A DNA stretch of 64,000 bases from Acheta domesticus (GCA_031308135.1 JAHLJT010002630.1:96702141-96766140), one strand, 5' to 3'; positions 1 to 11,440 are shown, counted from the first letter of the stretch. A program made the numbers and translations. Notes: generated by a model from the sequence alone, not told the origin.

Positions 1-660
1 TCCTGCCAAAGCAAGGAATAACGAAACATTTTTGCATAACACGCGCAAAGCAAATGAAAATAAGTACAGCGAGACGCCGTAAGTAGAGTAAACATCGGCA
101 ACTCTGTAGTGACATAATTTGAAGCCTCGGATTGGATAACGAAACCCCCTCTCTCCTGTCAGCCTGGAGCTGTCAAGTCGGTAGAAATATTACTCGCAGT
201 ATAGAGACCGAGAACTCTCGCATGCTATACCCCACCCTCTTCGTTATTTTTCCATTTCCATATTAAGCCTGTAATATATATTTTTCTTCGAGACCCTCTT
301 ATCCTCCGTCACTTGTTCTATACAGGGCGGGCCATTTTAATCTATAGGGGCAAATATCTCTGAACTACACATCGGATCAAACAAAATGGTTAATAAAAGT
401 AGCTCTTTTTGGCAGGGGACATCCAATGATACCACACTCCACCCCCTACCCACACCCCTTGGGGTGGGGGAGGGGGAAGAAAAAATATTAAATAGGCACC
501 CCAATTTTTTTATTGTAGATTTGGATTCCCCAGAAAAATTACCCCTATTTGACCTACGATTAAAGTCATTTTGGCTGCAGATGGCGTTGTAATGGACAAA
601 AATTAAATTGGTTAAAATCAAGAAATGGGGATATTTCTAGAAAAACACATGATAACAGGC
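1..660. other. Unannotated flank
   Basis: I see no supported gene here. The only notable local feature is a GC-rich self-complementary stretch around 440-475 (CACACCCCTTGGGGTGGGGG). Short open frames exist on both strands but have no recognisable domain or splice context. Confidence 0.4.
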
Positions 661-662
661 TG

Positions 663-1830
663 AATCATGGCTATCCTGAATATTAGATTATTCAGTCATT
701 TCCTATCCATGCTTCTTATGCCTCTTCTGAATATCAGATCATTGGGTCATTTCCTATATCTGCTTCTTATGGCTATCCAGAACATCAGATCATTGGATCA
801 TTTCCTATCTATGCTTCTTATGCCTATCCTGCATATCAGATCATTGGGTAATTTCCTATCCATGCTTCTTATGCCTATCCTGAATATCGGATCATTGGGT
901 CATTTCTTATCCATGCTTCGTATGGCTGTCCTGAACATCGGATTGTTTGCTGTACGTGCTTCTTATGACTATCCTGAACATCAGATCATTTGCTATCCCT
1001 GCTTCTCATGGCTATCCTGAACATCAGATCATTTCCTATCCCTGCTTCTTATGGCTATCCTGAACATCAGATCATTTCCCATCCGTCCTTCTTGTGGCTA
1101 TCCTAAACAGATCATTTCCTATCCCTGCTTCTCATGGCTATGTTGAACATCAGATCATTTGCTAGCCCTGCTTCTCATGGCTATCTTGAACATCAGATCA
1201 TTTGCTAGCCCTGCTTCTTATGGATATCCTGAACATCAGATCATTGGGCCATTTCCTATCCCTGCTTCTCATGTCTGTCCTGAACATCAGATCATTTCCT
1301 CTCCCTGCTTCTTATGGCTATCCTGAACATCAGCTCAATTGCTATCCCTGCTTCTTATGGCTATCCTGAACATCAGCTCATTTGCTATCCCTGCTTCCCA
1401 TTGCTATCCTGAACATGAGATCATTTCCTCTCCGTGCTTCTTATGGCTATCCTGAACATCAGCTCATTTCCTATCCCTACTTCTCATGGCTATCCTGAAC
1501 ATGAGATAATTTCATCTCCGTGATTCTTATGGCTATCCTGAACATCAGCTCATTTCCTATCCCTGCTTCTCATGGCTATCTTGAACATCAGATCATTTCC
1601 TCTCCGTGCTTCTCTTGACTATCTTGAACGTCAGATCATTTGCTATCCCTGCTTCTCATGGCTATCCTGAACATCAGATCATTTGCTATCCCTGCTTCTC
1701 ATGGCTATCCTGAACATCAGCTCATTTCCTATCCCTGCTTCTCATGGCTATCCTGAACATGAGATCATTTCATCTCCGTGATTCTCATGGCTATCCTGAA
1801 CATGAGGCCATATCCTCTCCGTGCTTCGTG
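663..1830. repeat. Tandem minisatellite, 51-bp then 43-bp units
   Basis: Consecutive copies of a unit built on GCTATCCTGAACATCAGATC followed by a TTTCCTATCC-type half and a CTGCTTCT-type half. The first units (about 663-960) are 51 bp because they carry an extra ATTGGGTC-type segment. Being divisible by three, they make an apparent 117-residue reading frame of 17-residue repeats. Later units are about 43 bp and shift frame each time, so the frame is a by-product of the repeat and not a gene. The array stops about 27 bp from the donor side of exon 6 of the minus-strand gene. Confidence 0.9.
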
Positions 1831-1856
1831 TGGGGAGGGGAAGGCGGAGGGCGCAC

Positions 1857-2111
1857 CGACGAAGGCGAGCATGCGGCGCGAGGGCGGGTGGTGGCCGCTG
1901 AGCGAGAAGAGGCCGCTGCGCGGGAAGGGCGCGGCGCCGCGCAGGCGCCAGCGCAGGTCGAGCAGCGGCTGGCGCGCGGCGGGCGGCGGCGGCGGCGGCG
2001 GGAGCGCGGCGCCCAGCGCCACGGCCAGCGCCGCGCCGGGCCCCGCCGCCACGTCCAGGCGCACGCCCGCCGCCTCCGCCCGCCACGACCCCTCCACGCT
2101 GCACGGCAGCC
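1857..2111 (-). CDS. Exon 6 of secreted Pro/Ala-rich protein (partial gene)
   Basis: Last exon visible of the minus-strand gene. The acceptor is GCGCAG before 2111 and the donor is GTGCGC after 1857. It enters in phase 1, which exactly fits the single base left by exon 5, and leaves in phase 1. It encodes about 85 residues starting GLPCSVEGSWRAEAAGVRLD, followed by an Ala-rich part, a run of seven prolines, and a segment ending RRMLAFVG. The Cys, the G-x-W and the alternating hydrophobic strands faintly recall the first strands of an avidin-type beta-barrel, but this is a weak inference and I do not recognise the protein. GC content is very high compared with the surrounding intron. Both splice sites are weaker than consensus and the next exon lies outside the window. 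Confidence 0.55.
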
Positions 2112-2189
2112 CTGCGCACCCGTTCCACCCAGAGTGGATTGATTGATTCGTGATTCCGGGCGCGTGAGCAACAGAGGTCATTAGTCCCG

Positions 2190-2415
2190 TAAGTGTGGTG
2201 CGTGTTTTCCTTGAGAGGTGGCGGTGATAGTTTCCCCCGCTGTTTGGCGAGATCCGGCGCCGACCTACCGTCGACTAGCGGGGTTTTACCCTAACCAGGA
2301 TCTCCCACCAGCGGGGCACCGCCCCAGCCGAGACAAGCTCTAAGTCCCCTACCAGTCTCCCAGCATGCCTGGTAGTGTAGTGTATGTTAGTGTAAGAGTC
2401 TATGTGAGGGGGAAG
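2190..2415 (-). repeat. SINE-like dispersed repeat, 3' part
   Basis: The reverse complement matches the 3' half of the repeat at 18,730-19,320: the same block of GACCGGT-like, TTGTCCCGGCTGGGGCGGTG, GGTGGGAGAT and GTCGACGGTAGGTCGGCGCC motifs in the same order. The tRNA-like head is missing, so this is a truncated copy. Confidence 0.7.
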
Positions 2416-3140
2416 GAAAGCGAGGAACTCGTATTTTTATTATTAATAATTATGAATAATTATTAAATAACCTTCCGTTCCTTACATAACGTTCCGGAAC
2501 CTAAATTTTAGAAATCAAGCTCTGCTTGTAAGTTCAGTCACCTCCAGTTATGAACTCGGATATAGGGAACTTAAATCACTGGTCCCGTTTCACTTACAAT
2601 ACAAATAAGCGTAAGAAGATTCGGTCATAGTAAACATGAACCTCGGTTATAGGAAATATGACCTGGTAATTAATTCCATCCAGGAAAAGAACATGTCGCC
2701 ACAAATTCCAACACTAGGCAGGTTGAAAAAAATATCGGCCAAAGGTCATATTATGGAAGAGTGGGACTTACAACAGAGCAAGAGGCACTGAAGGGGCTCA
2801 AGGCTGCACTTCGATACTTAGAGATAGTGGGCAATGTCGAATAAAGTATGAAGAGTGCACGAACTCTGGAGGAGGATATAAAGAAATTAGTAATGCAAAA
2901 CTTACGAAGCAAACAATTGAAAATAAATTATTTTCTATGGGGAAATAAAGATATTACAGTTTTCAGTTCGGGTTGCTAATGAAATTTTTGTTATTTAAAC
3001 ATGCGGTTAGGTCCTTAGCAACCAATCATCTAAACAACGCTTTTTTCTTTGTCCATAACAACGGCCGCTAAAGTGCTCGAGGGTCCATTAAAAATATTTT
3101 ATCGGACTCTCGGGTTTAGATTTTACCAGTGTTCATAAGT
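2416..3140. other. AT-rich intron sequence, nothing recognised
   Basis: Intron of the minus-strand gene. It starts with an AT-rich stretch (about 2,430-2,470). No domain, RNA gene or terminal repeat was seen. Confidence 0.4.
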
Positions 3141-3850
3141 CTTCAGATAAATATGTCCCTTTTGTCCCACTTGGCCCTTGTCCTCTAGTCCCTATTCATC
3201 CATTTTGTCCCCGATGTCTCATTGGTTCCACTTGCCTCATTTGTCCCCCTTTTCCGTTTGTTTCTTGTCCCGACGCCCATCATGTTACATTTTGATCCCT
3301 AATCCCATTTGTACCCTAGTCCCACTTGTCTCCTAGTCCTATTTGTCCCTTGTCCAATTCCCCCTGTCCCATTTTGTCCCCCTTGTTCCATTTGTCCCCA
3401 TTGTCCCATTTGACCCCTTATCCCATTTTCCACCTGTCCCATTCCTTCCCTTTTCCCGTTTGTCCCCTTGCCCCGTTTATCCCCTTTGTCCACCTGCACC
3501 ATTTCTCCCCTTGTCACTCTTGTCCCCTTGTTCCATTTGTTCCCTTGTCCCATTTGTCCGCTTGCCCCATTTTGTTCCCTTGTCCCATTTGTTCCCTTGC
3601 CATTATTCCACTTTGTCCCCTTTTCCCATTTGGTCCCCTGTCCCGTTTGCTCCCTTTGTCCCATTTTGCCTCTGTATCCCATTTTGCCCCATTGTCCGCG
3701 GTTGGGCGTTCCTTGTCCCATGTGTCCTTTTGTCCTCTTGTCCCATTTTCCACTTTTTCCTGTTGCCTCTGTTCCATTGTCCCGTTTGTCCCCTTCACCC
3801 ATTTGTCCCATTTTGTCCCCTTGCCATCTTCGTCCTTCTATCCCCACTTT
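3140..3850. repeat. Polypyrimidine minisatellite
   Basis: About 700 bp of degenerate 10-12 bp units of the type TTGTCCCATTTGTCCCC. The plus strand is almost purely pyrimidine and the minus strand purine. The long Gly/Gln/Lys-rich and Pro/Leu-rich frames here on both strands come from this repeat and are not genes. Confidence 0.9.
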
Positions 3851-4355
3851 GTTCTTCTCCGCACTGCGATGATTTTAAAAATATACCAAGAACCTGTATC
3901 AACAACCCATGTTACAGAACATTGAGAGTAATGGCAATTCTTAACTCACGAAAGTGTTAAATGTTTATTTTCAATAAGCGATAAACTAGAAATAACAAAA
4001 AACATTGTATGTGACTCGTACTCTAGTGGTCTTTAAGGACTTGCGACATAAGTAACTATTATGTTATCTCTATATTAATAAATCAACCATTGCGAAGAAA
4101 TTCTATTTAATTTTGACATCATCGGATATAGTGACGTCTACATTTCACGCAACGCGTCTCTAAGCCCCTTTCAGGGCGTTGAGCGCTTTGCGCTTGGGAG
4201 TAATACTCCATTACAAGCATTTGCCATTATGTCACGTCTCGTAGTTATTTGCTAAGAGGGCGGCCAGGTAGCATCTCCGCGCACGCGCCTCTCTCGCGCG
4301 CCCCTGCGTCACTACCCAGCGGCCAGAAATGGGAAGGAATTAGGATTGAGATAGG
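3851..4355. other. Intron sequence, nothing recognised
   Basis: No supported gene or repeat boundary. A CG-rich patch lies around 4,255-4,330. Confidence 0.35.
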
Positions 4356-4359
4356 GTTT

Positions 4360-4505
4360 AAGACATTTCACAGGGGTTGGGCTAGCCTTTGTGAAGCAGA
4401 CCAACTGGTTTTGTTGGAAAAAATTTCACATGAGATCGATGGGAATGGAACCCGGACCTCCTTGTGAAAGGCAAGCGACTTCGCTCTGAGCCACCAGATG
4501 GCTTT
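4360..4505 (-). repeat. tRNA-derived SINE fragment
   Basis: On the minus strand a tRNA-like head reads GGTGGCTCAGAGCG (box A-like), and GGTTCCATTCC (box B; plus-strand 4,442-4,452) lies about 35 bp later. Both promoter boxes are spaced as in a tRNA gene, but the stem pairing is poor and a non-tRNA body follows, so this is a SINE and not a tRNA gene. Confidence 0.65.
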
Positions 4506-4514
4506 GTTATATTT

Positions 4515-4738
4515 CAGTTTTTCTTTCTTGGCGCACGGGTGTGTGTCAATAAAATGGAATATAACACGATATTTCGCGTCGTTCTCCGTTGTGCCGCCAG
4601 GAATCGCATGATTGCCAGCACTGCTCGATAGAGTCGCTATCATGCGACTCCTAGCGGCACAACCGAGAACGACGCGAAATACCGTGAGATATCCCATTTT
4701 ATTGACACCCCCCGTGCGCCAAGAAAGAAAAACCGAAG
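4515..4738. mobile_element. Fold-back MITE, copy 1
   Basis: A nearly complete inverted repeat of about 224 bp. The left end (TTTTTCTTTCTTGGCGCACG) pairs with the right end (CGTGCGCCAAGAAAGAAAAA), and the arms converge on a short centre near 4,620-4,635. The core (TATTTCGCGTCGTTCTC) is shared with the fold-backs at 60,454-60,683 and, more distantly, 13,566-13,826. It has no coding capacity. The right flank is followed by a second GAAGTCGACT motif near 4,785. Confidence 0.85.
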
Positions 4739-4812
4739 TCGACTCACAAGAAAAAAAAACGAATCACTAGAAGTTCGCTATAACCGAAGTCGACTGTAAG
4801 TGCAGGTGGTAC

Positions 4813-4933
4813 CTTCGCGGCTGGTGCCCAGCGCCGCGTTGCGCTCCATCTGGATGGCGTGCAGCTCCCGCACGATGCTCTGCAGCATCGCCGACGCGTT
4901 CCCCTGCCACTGCTCCGGCGCCGCGGACGTCAC
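4813..4933 (-). CDS. Exon 5 of secreted Pro/Ala-rich protein
   Basis: A 121-bp exon on the minus strand. The acceptor is GTGGGCAG before 4933 and the donor is AAG|GTACCA after 4813. It enters in phase 0 (matching exon 4) and leaves in phase 1 (matching exon 6). It encodes 40 residues that begin VTSAAPEQWQGNASAMLQ and continue through a charged amphipathic helix (IVRELHAIQMERNAALG). GC-rich third positions stand out from the AT-rich intron on both sides. It is the short linker between the Gln/Ala/Pro-rich exon 4 and the Cys/Trp domain of exon 6. Confidence 0.65.
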
Positions 4934-5740
4934 CTGCCCACGAAGCAAACGCCGCTCCACAATGGCCCGCCAACGGGAACGGAAAGGAAGTTGAAGGACG
5001 GACATCTCAGGCAGGCGTCCGTAACGCGACGGAAACGGGAAGGATACAGACAGCAAAATAACTTCGAGTGGGAGAGCGATAATAAGTTGCAGAGCTGTTG
5101 GGCAAGTGAATGCAAATTTTCCAATTCTCTCGCTGAACCTCTGAAAAAAAAATCGCAAGGAATCACGACCTCGTATTTATATGAAAGAATCAGTGATCAT
5201 TTAATAGATTGTTAAACTTTACACGGTTTGGGCGCGGGGAAAAAGCTCTTTGGAATTATTTCGGTTATCAACTGTGGGTCCTGTTTCAACACAATGTTTT
5301 TTGCGAGAAGCAGCTACGATTTCCTAGAAACTACTGCATGCTGGCAACCCTCTCGAGTTAAAATCTAATCGCCACGGCACGCTAATACACGGGTACTCAC
5401 GCTTGCTTCCATATGCCGAGAATATGACTATGATATCACTGTTGTGGAGTTTTGAATTTTGTAACAATGCTAGGGCGCGTCTAAACGGAAACCTCCAAGC
5501 TTTTCTAAGAAGTTCTGATAGTGATACGGCGGCTTGCCACGTGACCAGTAACTGCTGCAATCTTGCGGTCGTGTCTGAAAGCATGAGCAGTTGAAAATCT
5601 ATCGCCAAATAATTCGTCTCCCAAAGCACATCGTAAAAGCAGTGATTCTGGTCTTTTGTTTAGAGTTTGCGCGCGGAATTTGGGGAAAATTGTTCTCCAG
5701 TGCGCGACGTTTTAAAATGTATGTTCTGAGCTGGTAATTA
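4934..5740. other. Intron sequence, nothing recognised
   Basis: No supported feature. Open frames on both strands lack domains and splice sites. Confidence 0.35.
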
Positions 5741-7446
5741 CAGACGTGTTCAAATTATTAGACTAAAGAACGTATTTTTAGTTTTCTTCGGTCCAATGAT
5801 GTAAAAATAAAAGAGAAATGCATAATATCATATTGTTTTTACTGGTTACCTCATTCTTGATTGTGTTTAAGAAATTTCTCTTTCAGGAAACTCCCAAATC
5901 AATTTATTTTTCACTGTTGGTAACATTTGTCAGTTTCCCTCCTAAGTGTATTAGTGTAAGCTTGCGGTACACGTGCTTTGCAATACTGTCTACAGTGTGA
6001 TTGGAAGTTCCTGTAGTGACATTCGGTTTGGTTTTCATTTTCCACACCTCTTGCTATATTCTGCTGACATTATAAAGTCTGAGAACTTGATTATGATTAA
6101 TATAGGGAGAAATATTGAAGATTGCCGTATAAAGTAAGATTGTGGGAACGAAAAAGGACATTTCACTCCGGAAAACTGCTGTAGTGGCAGCACTTATTGC
6201 TGAAAACTGTTATACATAGCAGTAAATTGCTAACAGAATGAAAATATTGCAGAAAATGTTAGCAGAATCAAAATATCAAAGCAGGAAAGTAGTGAATGCA
6301 AACCAAAGAGAGCAGGAAAATGTGGACGTAAGAGAAAAATCAGTCCTAGAAAAACGAGAAAACTTATGATGTTGGCAACATTGAACCATAAACTAACGTC
6401 CAGTGATTTGAGTCATCAGCTGAAAGGTTTTGGGTTTGCTGTGTCCCCTGTGACAGTGAGGAGAAGGTTGTGTGAATAGGGTTTAAAAGCATGCCGATCA
6501 AAGAAAAAACAGAAAATCACTCTATCATTAAAACACAAGCGACTACAATGGGCCAAACAACATCTAAAGTGGACGAGTGAGGACTGGGCAAAGGTATATA
6601 CAATTCTATGACAAAATTATAGGGTAAATGCACTGCAAAATAAAATTTTGTGTTGCAGATTGTGATGCTTTATTGGTATGAAGTAAATGCACATTTTAAT
6701 TTTCGAGTAGTTGAGGTCTGTGCTAGGTCAGAATTTTTTGCAAAAAAGTTATTCACATATTTTTTTAAATTTGGAATTCTCTAATATACTTCTGGTATGC
6801 TTCAGTGACGAATCTGTATTCACCGGGGTTGCAGAAAGGAGGCAGTACGTTTGTAGAAGACCAGGAGAAGCTTTCAAGTCTGAATGCTTGCAACAATTTA
6901 TGAAGCATCCAACATCCATTATGGTATAGTGTGTGCTGTCTGTGAAACGTCCGGACAGATTGCACATTGTCGAAGGGACAATAAGGAAAGATCAATAAAA
7001 AAAATCCTTGAAAAGGAACTATTTGCCCAAATTAGAGAGTGGTTCCCTAATGAAGATGCAATTTTTATTCATGATGGAGCACCGTCTCAAAATATTTGGA
7101 AGAAAAGCAGTTGAAAGTGTTACCCTGGCCAGGAAATAGCCCTGACATGAACCCCTTAGAAAAGTGATGGGGTACAATCTAGCGAAGCATAAGAAAATAT
7201 AAATAACTACCAAAGAAGAACTCGTGCACAAACTAGAGAAAATTTGGTACCGCGACAATGAAATTAAAAAAATCATGTAAATTTTGGTAAAAACCATGCC
7301 AAACAGGATAAAGTTGTTGATTAAGAATAAAGGCATGCACACCAAGTATTAAACGTATCAATATAACATGTACACAGATGTAATCTTGCAATAAATGCAA
7401 ATATTTTGCAGAAAATGTCTTTAGTCTAATAATTTGAACACGTCTG
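5741..7446 (+). mobile_element. Tc1-like DNA transposon (decayed)
   Basis: A complete element of 1,706 bp. The left end begins CAGACGTGTTCAAATTATTA and the right end is its reverse complement. The terminal repeats match over about 29 bp and are flanked by TA on both sides (5,739-5,740 and 7,447-7,448), the target duplication expected of the Tc1/mariner superfamily. The single transposase reading frame inside is broken. Confidence 0.93.
6240..7290 (+). pseudogene. Tc1-like transposase pseudogene
   Basis: The frame is recognisable in pieces. An N-terminal DNA-binding region at about 6,300-6,600 includes GKCGRKRKISPRKTRK and TVRRRLCE followed by a stop codon. The catalytic region lies at about 6,800-7,165. 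The first catalytic Asp lies in SDESVFTG (codon near 6,807), the second in HDGAPSQN (near 7,072; usual family form is HDNAP), and the third position is the Glu of SPDMNPLEK (near 7,159). Several stops and frame changes separate these, including a non-matching stretch at about 6,600-6,780. It cannot encode a working enzyme. Function (cut-and-paste transposition) is inferred from the family. Confidence 0.85.
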
Positions 7447-7448
7447 TA

Positions 7449-8548
7449 ATGCCAAAGATTGTTATAAATACTTGATTTACTCGGACGGCGCCAAATTTGA
7501 ATAATTTTTGGACGCTCGTGCCAACAGTCGACATTTATCTCGGCCCGGGAACGGGAAGCCCCTCGACCAATGAGAGTACAGCAAATGGTGACGTTTTCCA
7601 CCTAACCGAGCGTGCGACATGCGCGCTACACTACAGGTCTCTAGCGGAGTTGAGAGTGTAGTCCTGTATTGTGGTTAGAGCGTGGATTTGCAAAGTTTCG
7701 GTTTGAGGCGGGTTTTGTTAGTCATTGTTGAGTTTTTTACTTATTTTTAATAATCGTAGTTTAATTATTTTCCTATTCATATTAATACTGAGAATTAAAA
7801 TCACCCTAAAATAATTTATATAAACAGATTCATTCAAAAAGAAGGAACAGATTTCAAATATCTGTCACCAATGAACGACAATAGAGACACATACGATACA
7901 TCATTGGATAGACGAAAATCCAAAATTTTATTTTGAACATTCAGAATGAGCACTATTTTGTTGCGCGACAAATCTCGAATCGATAGTCTGTTTCTTGCCA
8001 AACACGAATTAACTGGTTTCTAATAATAGGTATTTATTTCTAATTTGCAGTTTATTTCGAATGTCTTCTGTCGAAACCAATGCTCTCCTAGCTGTTCGGT
8101 TCTGTACGCTCTCTGGTCCCAATCTGTTTACCTATGCAATCTTGCCCGTGTGCCCTCAATTATGTTTTTGAAGCTTTTCTGTGCGTTTTCGTGGCGTTAT
8201 CCCCATTCATTTTTCCTTTTCTTCAATTATCTTTCATCTTTCCCAAGAATTTCGCGCCTTTTTCTCACATCTTCGTTATTTCAGTGATTTTGAGTACCTA
8301 CCTTCTTAAATTCAATTTGTTTCATACCATTGCTTCTACACTATACCTTCTCTTCTCTCTACCTTCTTAATTCAAGATCATTAATTACTGTCAATTTTGC
8401 ATTCATTGTTATATCCATTATTTTTCTATTACTTAATATTACTTTTACTTCATATCACAATTTATACCCTTGTTATCCCTTAAAAAATTATCATTCCATT
8501 CCGTATTGTAGAAAAATCTCGACTCTAAAGTACTTAAACGAATTATAT
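7449..8548. other. Intron sequence, nothing recognised
   Basis: No supported gene. About 7,480-7,720 is richer in CpG than its surroundings; 8,040-8,560 is AT-rich. No terminal repeats found. Confidence 0.35.
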
Positions 8549-8840
8549 ACAGTAAAGTTGCGATATACGAGGTAACTGGGGTTGATGGTACCTCGAATCA
8601 CAAAAACGTCGGATTACTAAAAAAAGAAAATACAAAACGGAATTTTCATCTACAATGTCTAACAAAGAAAAATTTAATGTGCCGATACTATTAAAATTAC
8701 AGACACATACGTTCATACACAGTGGGACGTTGATTATCCGAACGTCAATCATCCGAAACATCGTTCCTTCCGAAACGTCCGAAAAATCCATTCTTATTGG
8801 AACCCTCATCACTCCTTTTATCATAATGTTGTCATAATGT
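8549..8840. repeat. Possible pogo/Tigger-like end fragments
   Basis: Two pieces resemble ends of pogo-like elements: CAGTAAAGTTGCGATATACG from 8,550, and CAGTGGGACGTTGATTATCC from about 8,719, followed by a related GTCAATCATCCGAAAC. I cannot pair them into an inverted repeat, so this is tentative. Confidence 0.3.
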
Positions 8841-8857
8841 TTATCATCATGTGTCAG

Positions 8858-9935
8858 CGTACAAACGACCCGGATCCCCACTTCCCACCTCTGACCTAAA
8901 TATCCTGAATAACCTACCCCATCCCTTTATCCTGGCACGTGATCTTAATTCAAAATTTACCGGGTGGGGCTGATTGACTAGTAACGCGACCGCACTCAGA
9001 CTCGAAGATTTTCCTGACAATAACGGATTTCCCAATCCGTAACCACTTTCATAATCTTACAACCACTTACATAATCTCGAAACCACTTACATAATCCATG
9101 GAAACCCTCATGACATTCTTGACTTCGTCCTACATTCCTCCCAACTCCACATCTCTACACCCAATCTCAAATATGACCTCTTATAACCTTTCCAACCACT
9201 TTCCAATAATATTCACTTTCTCATCCACGCCCACTTTCAATTCCCCCAAACCCTAAACCACTCCCCACAAGGACTGGAAAACCTTTAAACATATCCTATC
9301 CATAAAGATACACGTCCCAACCGATATCCAAACAATCCCCTCCATAGACAAGTCCATTGAACACCTAAACCACCACATCCTTCGCACCTACAAACGAACC
9401 ACCACCTACACCCAACGACTTCACCCAAACAAATACGAGTTACTTAAAGACAAGAGCAGCTCCCACAACATCTACAAAATCATCAAATCAGTACAGAATA
9501 CCCCAACTAGAATTTCCTCTGTTTTCACCAACTCTAACTCCCTATCCTTCGATCCCCAAACACCTTCGCATAAAACCCTAGCCGACCGCGTTCTTCCTCC
9601 AAACATCCCAATTCCCCAAAATGTACTCCTTAACTCCTTGAGCACCCCTACTCCATCACCCAATCAGCAAACGACATGGACGAAAAACGAGACGGAACTC
9701 AAACTACTTTCGAGTACGACAAACCAAACAAAATCCCCAGGACCCGATGGAGCTCTCCCCCCAATTCCGTAATCTTCCCAAGAACGCCCTAGACCTCCTC
9801 ACCCTCATCCTTAACTCCTGTTTCAAATTATCATACTTCCCCGCCCTCTGGAAAACTACCCGTGTATCCATAATTCCTAAATCCGGCAAGGATCATCGGC
9901 ATCCTAACAATTATAGTCCTATCAGTCTTTAATAC
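8858..9935 (+). pseudogene. Jockey-like non-LTR retrotransposon remnant (EN + start of RT)
   Basis: The reading is broken by stops and frameshifts but keeps family landmarks in order. The end of an apurinic-type endonuclease signature reads FILARDLNSKFTGWG (about 8,925-8,970; the family usually has a GDxN-x-K-x-x-x-WG motif) and is followed by a stop. Next comes KSPGPDG at about 9,728-9,750, the start of the reverse transcriptase domain. Then one frame over is WKTTRVSIIPKSGKDHRHPN followed by NYSPISL (about 9,848-9,930), the fingers region of the RT. The catalytic RT box and 3' end are missing. It lies in an intron of the minus-strand gene, in the opposite orientation. Confidence 0.88.
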
Positions 9936-10360
9936 GAACTAAAATGTATCAATAATTAAAAGAAACACGCCTCAAACCGTCACTTCGCAAATCCACGCTC
10001 TAACCTGGATATCGGAATACGCTCTCAGCTACGTTCCCGTTCCCATTCTCTTGTGAACTCCCGCGTGGCATGTCCGTCTTTCAACTTTCTTTACGTTCCC
10101 AATCGCGGGAAATTGTGGAGCGACCTTCAGCACTTGCTTAGATACTTTCATCCTTGGAGATCTGCATCTCGAAAAAAAACTTACTTTCCGTCCGTATAAA
10201 TTCCGCCGTCGTATACATTTTATTTTTCCTCCTTAAACTGTAGGAAAGTTAGGAAAAGTATTGGAACTACCTCTTACCAACCAAGAAACTACGATTTCGT
10301 ATTTTTGGATACGTATTTAAGGTTCTTTTAAGTAACTTTGCACACACGTCAGAAATAAGA
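9936..10360. other. Intron sequence, nothing recognised
   Basis: No supported feature. Confidence 0.35.
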
Positions 10361-10455
10361 CGGGGAGAGGTGGCTCAAGACATCAACTGATGTCACTGCA
10401 GTGGCTGACCAAGAGGCCCTAGGGTTTGAATCCTGACCGCTCCAGGACCCTTCAA
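10361..10455 (+). repeat. tRNA-derived SINE head
   Basis: GAGAGGTGGCTCAAGACATC (box A-like, about 10,365-10,384) and GGTTTGAATCC (box B, 10,423-10,433). It matches the head of the SINE at 18,730. The following 60 bp do not match that copy, so head and body are separated here. Confidence 0.65.
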
Positions 10456-10789
10456 CTCCCATATAACGTGGTGGAGACCATTATAGTGGGCCCTCTCCAG
10501 CAGCACCTTCTTACCGGAACTAAAATACGAACTACTGTCAACGATACTTCAAACGTGTGTGGCTGCTACGTAGGTTCGCATTACGTTCAAGCAGACGCGT
10601 AATGCTACAAAAGATAGCGTCGATGTTTGCACTTTCTTCAGCGGTTTCTTATATGTATATATTTTGAATAATTGAACATTTAGAAGAAACTTTTCCCACA
10701 ATTTTTAAGTGCCGATGTTGGCGAGCCTGTACCCGGCGACACTAGCGCTTCCTACAGTAGCACCATCGAGCTTGGTCTCCAGTTTTGAT

Positions 10790-11240
10790 GGAGAGTTGCA
10801 GGGCCCTGGTCCGCACCGCGGTGGCAGGATTTTCGACACTAGCCAGGTAGATAGGTCGAGTTCTGTCGCTGTCTGGAAGAGAATTCTAGCGGTCGGCTGC
10901 TCGTAATAGGCAGTTTTCCGTGGTTTTATCAATCAATACCACGCGAATGCCGGAGCAGTACCCTAAGAAATGGGCCACGGGCCGCGCGCCATTTTTCCTT
11001 CATCTTCCTTGACCTATCTTTTCACACACTTACACAGCACGCACTACACTTCCACATATGCCGGGAGAGCGGTCGTGAGCTTAGAGGTTGTCCCGGGTGG
11101 GGGCGGCGCGCAGCTGGTGAGACATACCTGGTTGGGAAAACCCGACTAGCCGACGGTAGGTTGGCGCCGGATCTCGCTATCCAGCGAGGATCACCTTCCG
11201 AGGAAAAACCTATACTTACGGGACTAATGACCTTAGCAGT
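10790..11240 (+). repeat. SINE-like dispersed repeat, body
   Basis: Matches 18,818-19,200 in the same orientation: GCAGGATTTTCGACACT, GAGAATTCTAGC, GTTTTCCGTGG, CACACTTACAC, GTTGTCCCGG, CGACGGTAGGT and GATCTCGC blocks follow in order. A pseudo-frame on the minus strand arises from this repeat and is not a host gene. Confidence 0.75.
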
Positions 11241-11440
11241 TGTCGCGCCCGGATTCACTAGTAATCAATGAATCAGGAGTACGGTCTTTTAGAGCTGTTC
11301 CACAGATGGTTAAGATTGGTGCAGGCAGAGAGGCAATTGTACCCGAAAGTCGAGATATAGATGGATTTGGCACGCTTAACTCTGTCAGATTAGAAGCCTT
11401 TGAGCTGATAAGTGATACATACGTCACGATCAGGATCTAA
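11241..11440 (+). CDS. Candidate partial ORF or gene fragment, unrecognised
   Basis: A 66-codon open frame on the plus strand ending in TAA at 11,440. From about 11,276 it reads SGVRSFRAVPQMVKIGAGRE, then continues IVPESRDIDGFGTLNSVRLE and ends ISDTYVTIRI. Composition is balanced and not low-complexity, unlike neighbouring spurious frames. The start (11,240) sits inside the end of a dispersed repeat, so any real coding start would be later or supplied by splicing. I do not recognise a family. It may be a retro-copied or captured fragment in the intron of the minus-strand gene. Confidence 0.3.

Noticed and set aside
667..1020. 117-residue open frame of 17-residue repeats
   Set aside because: It exists only because the 51-bp repeat unit is a multiple of three; later 43-bp units break it.
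3299..3960. Open frames of 180-205 residues on both strands
   Set aside because: By-products of the polypyrimidine minisatellite; no codon bias or domain.
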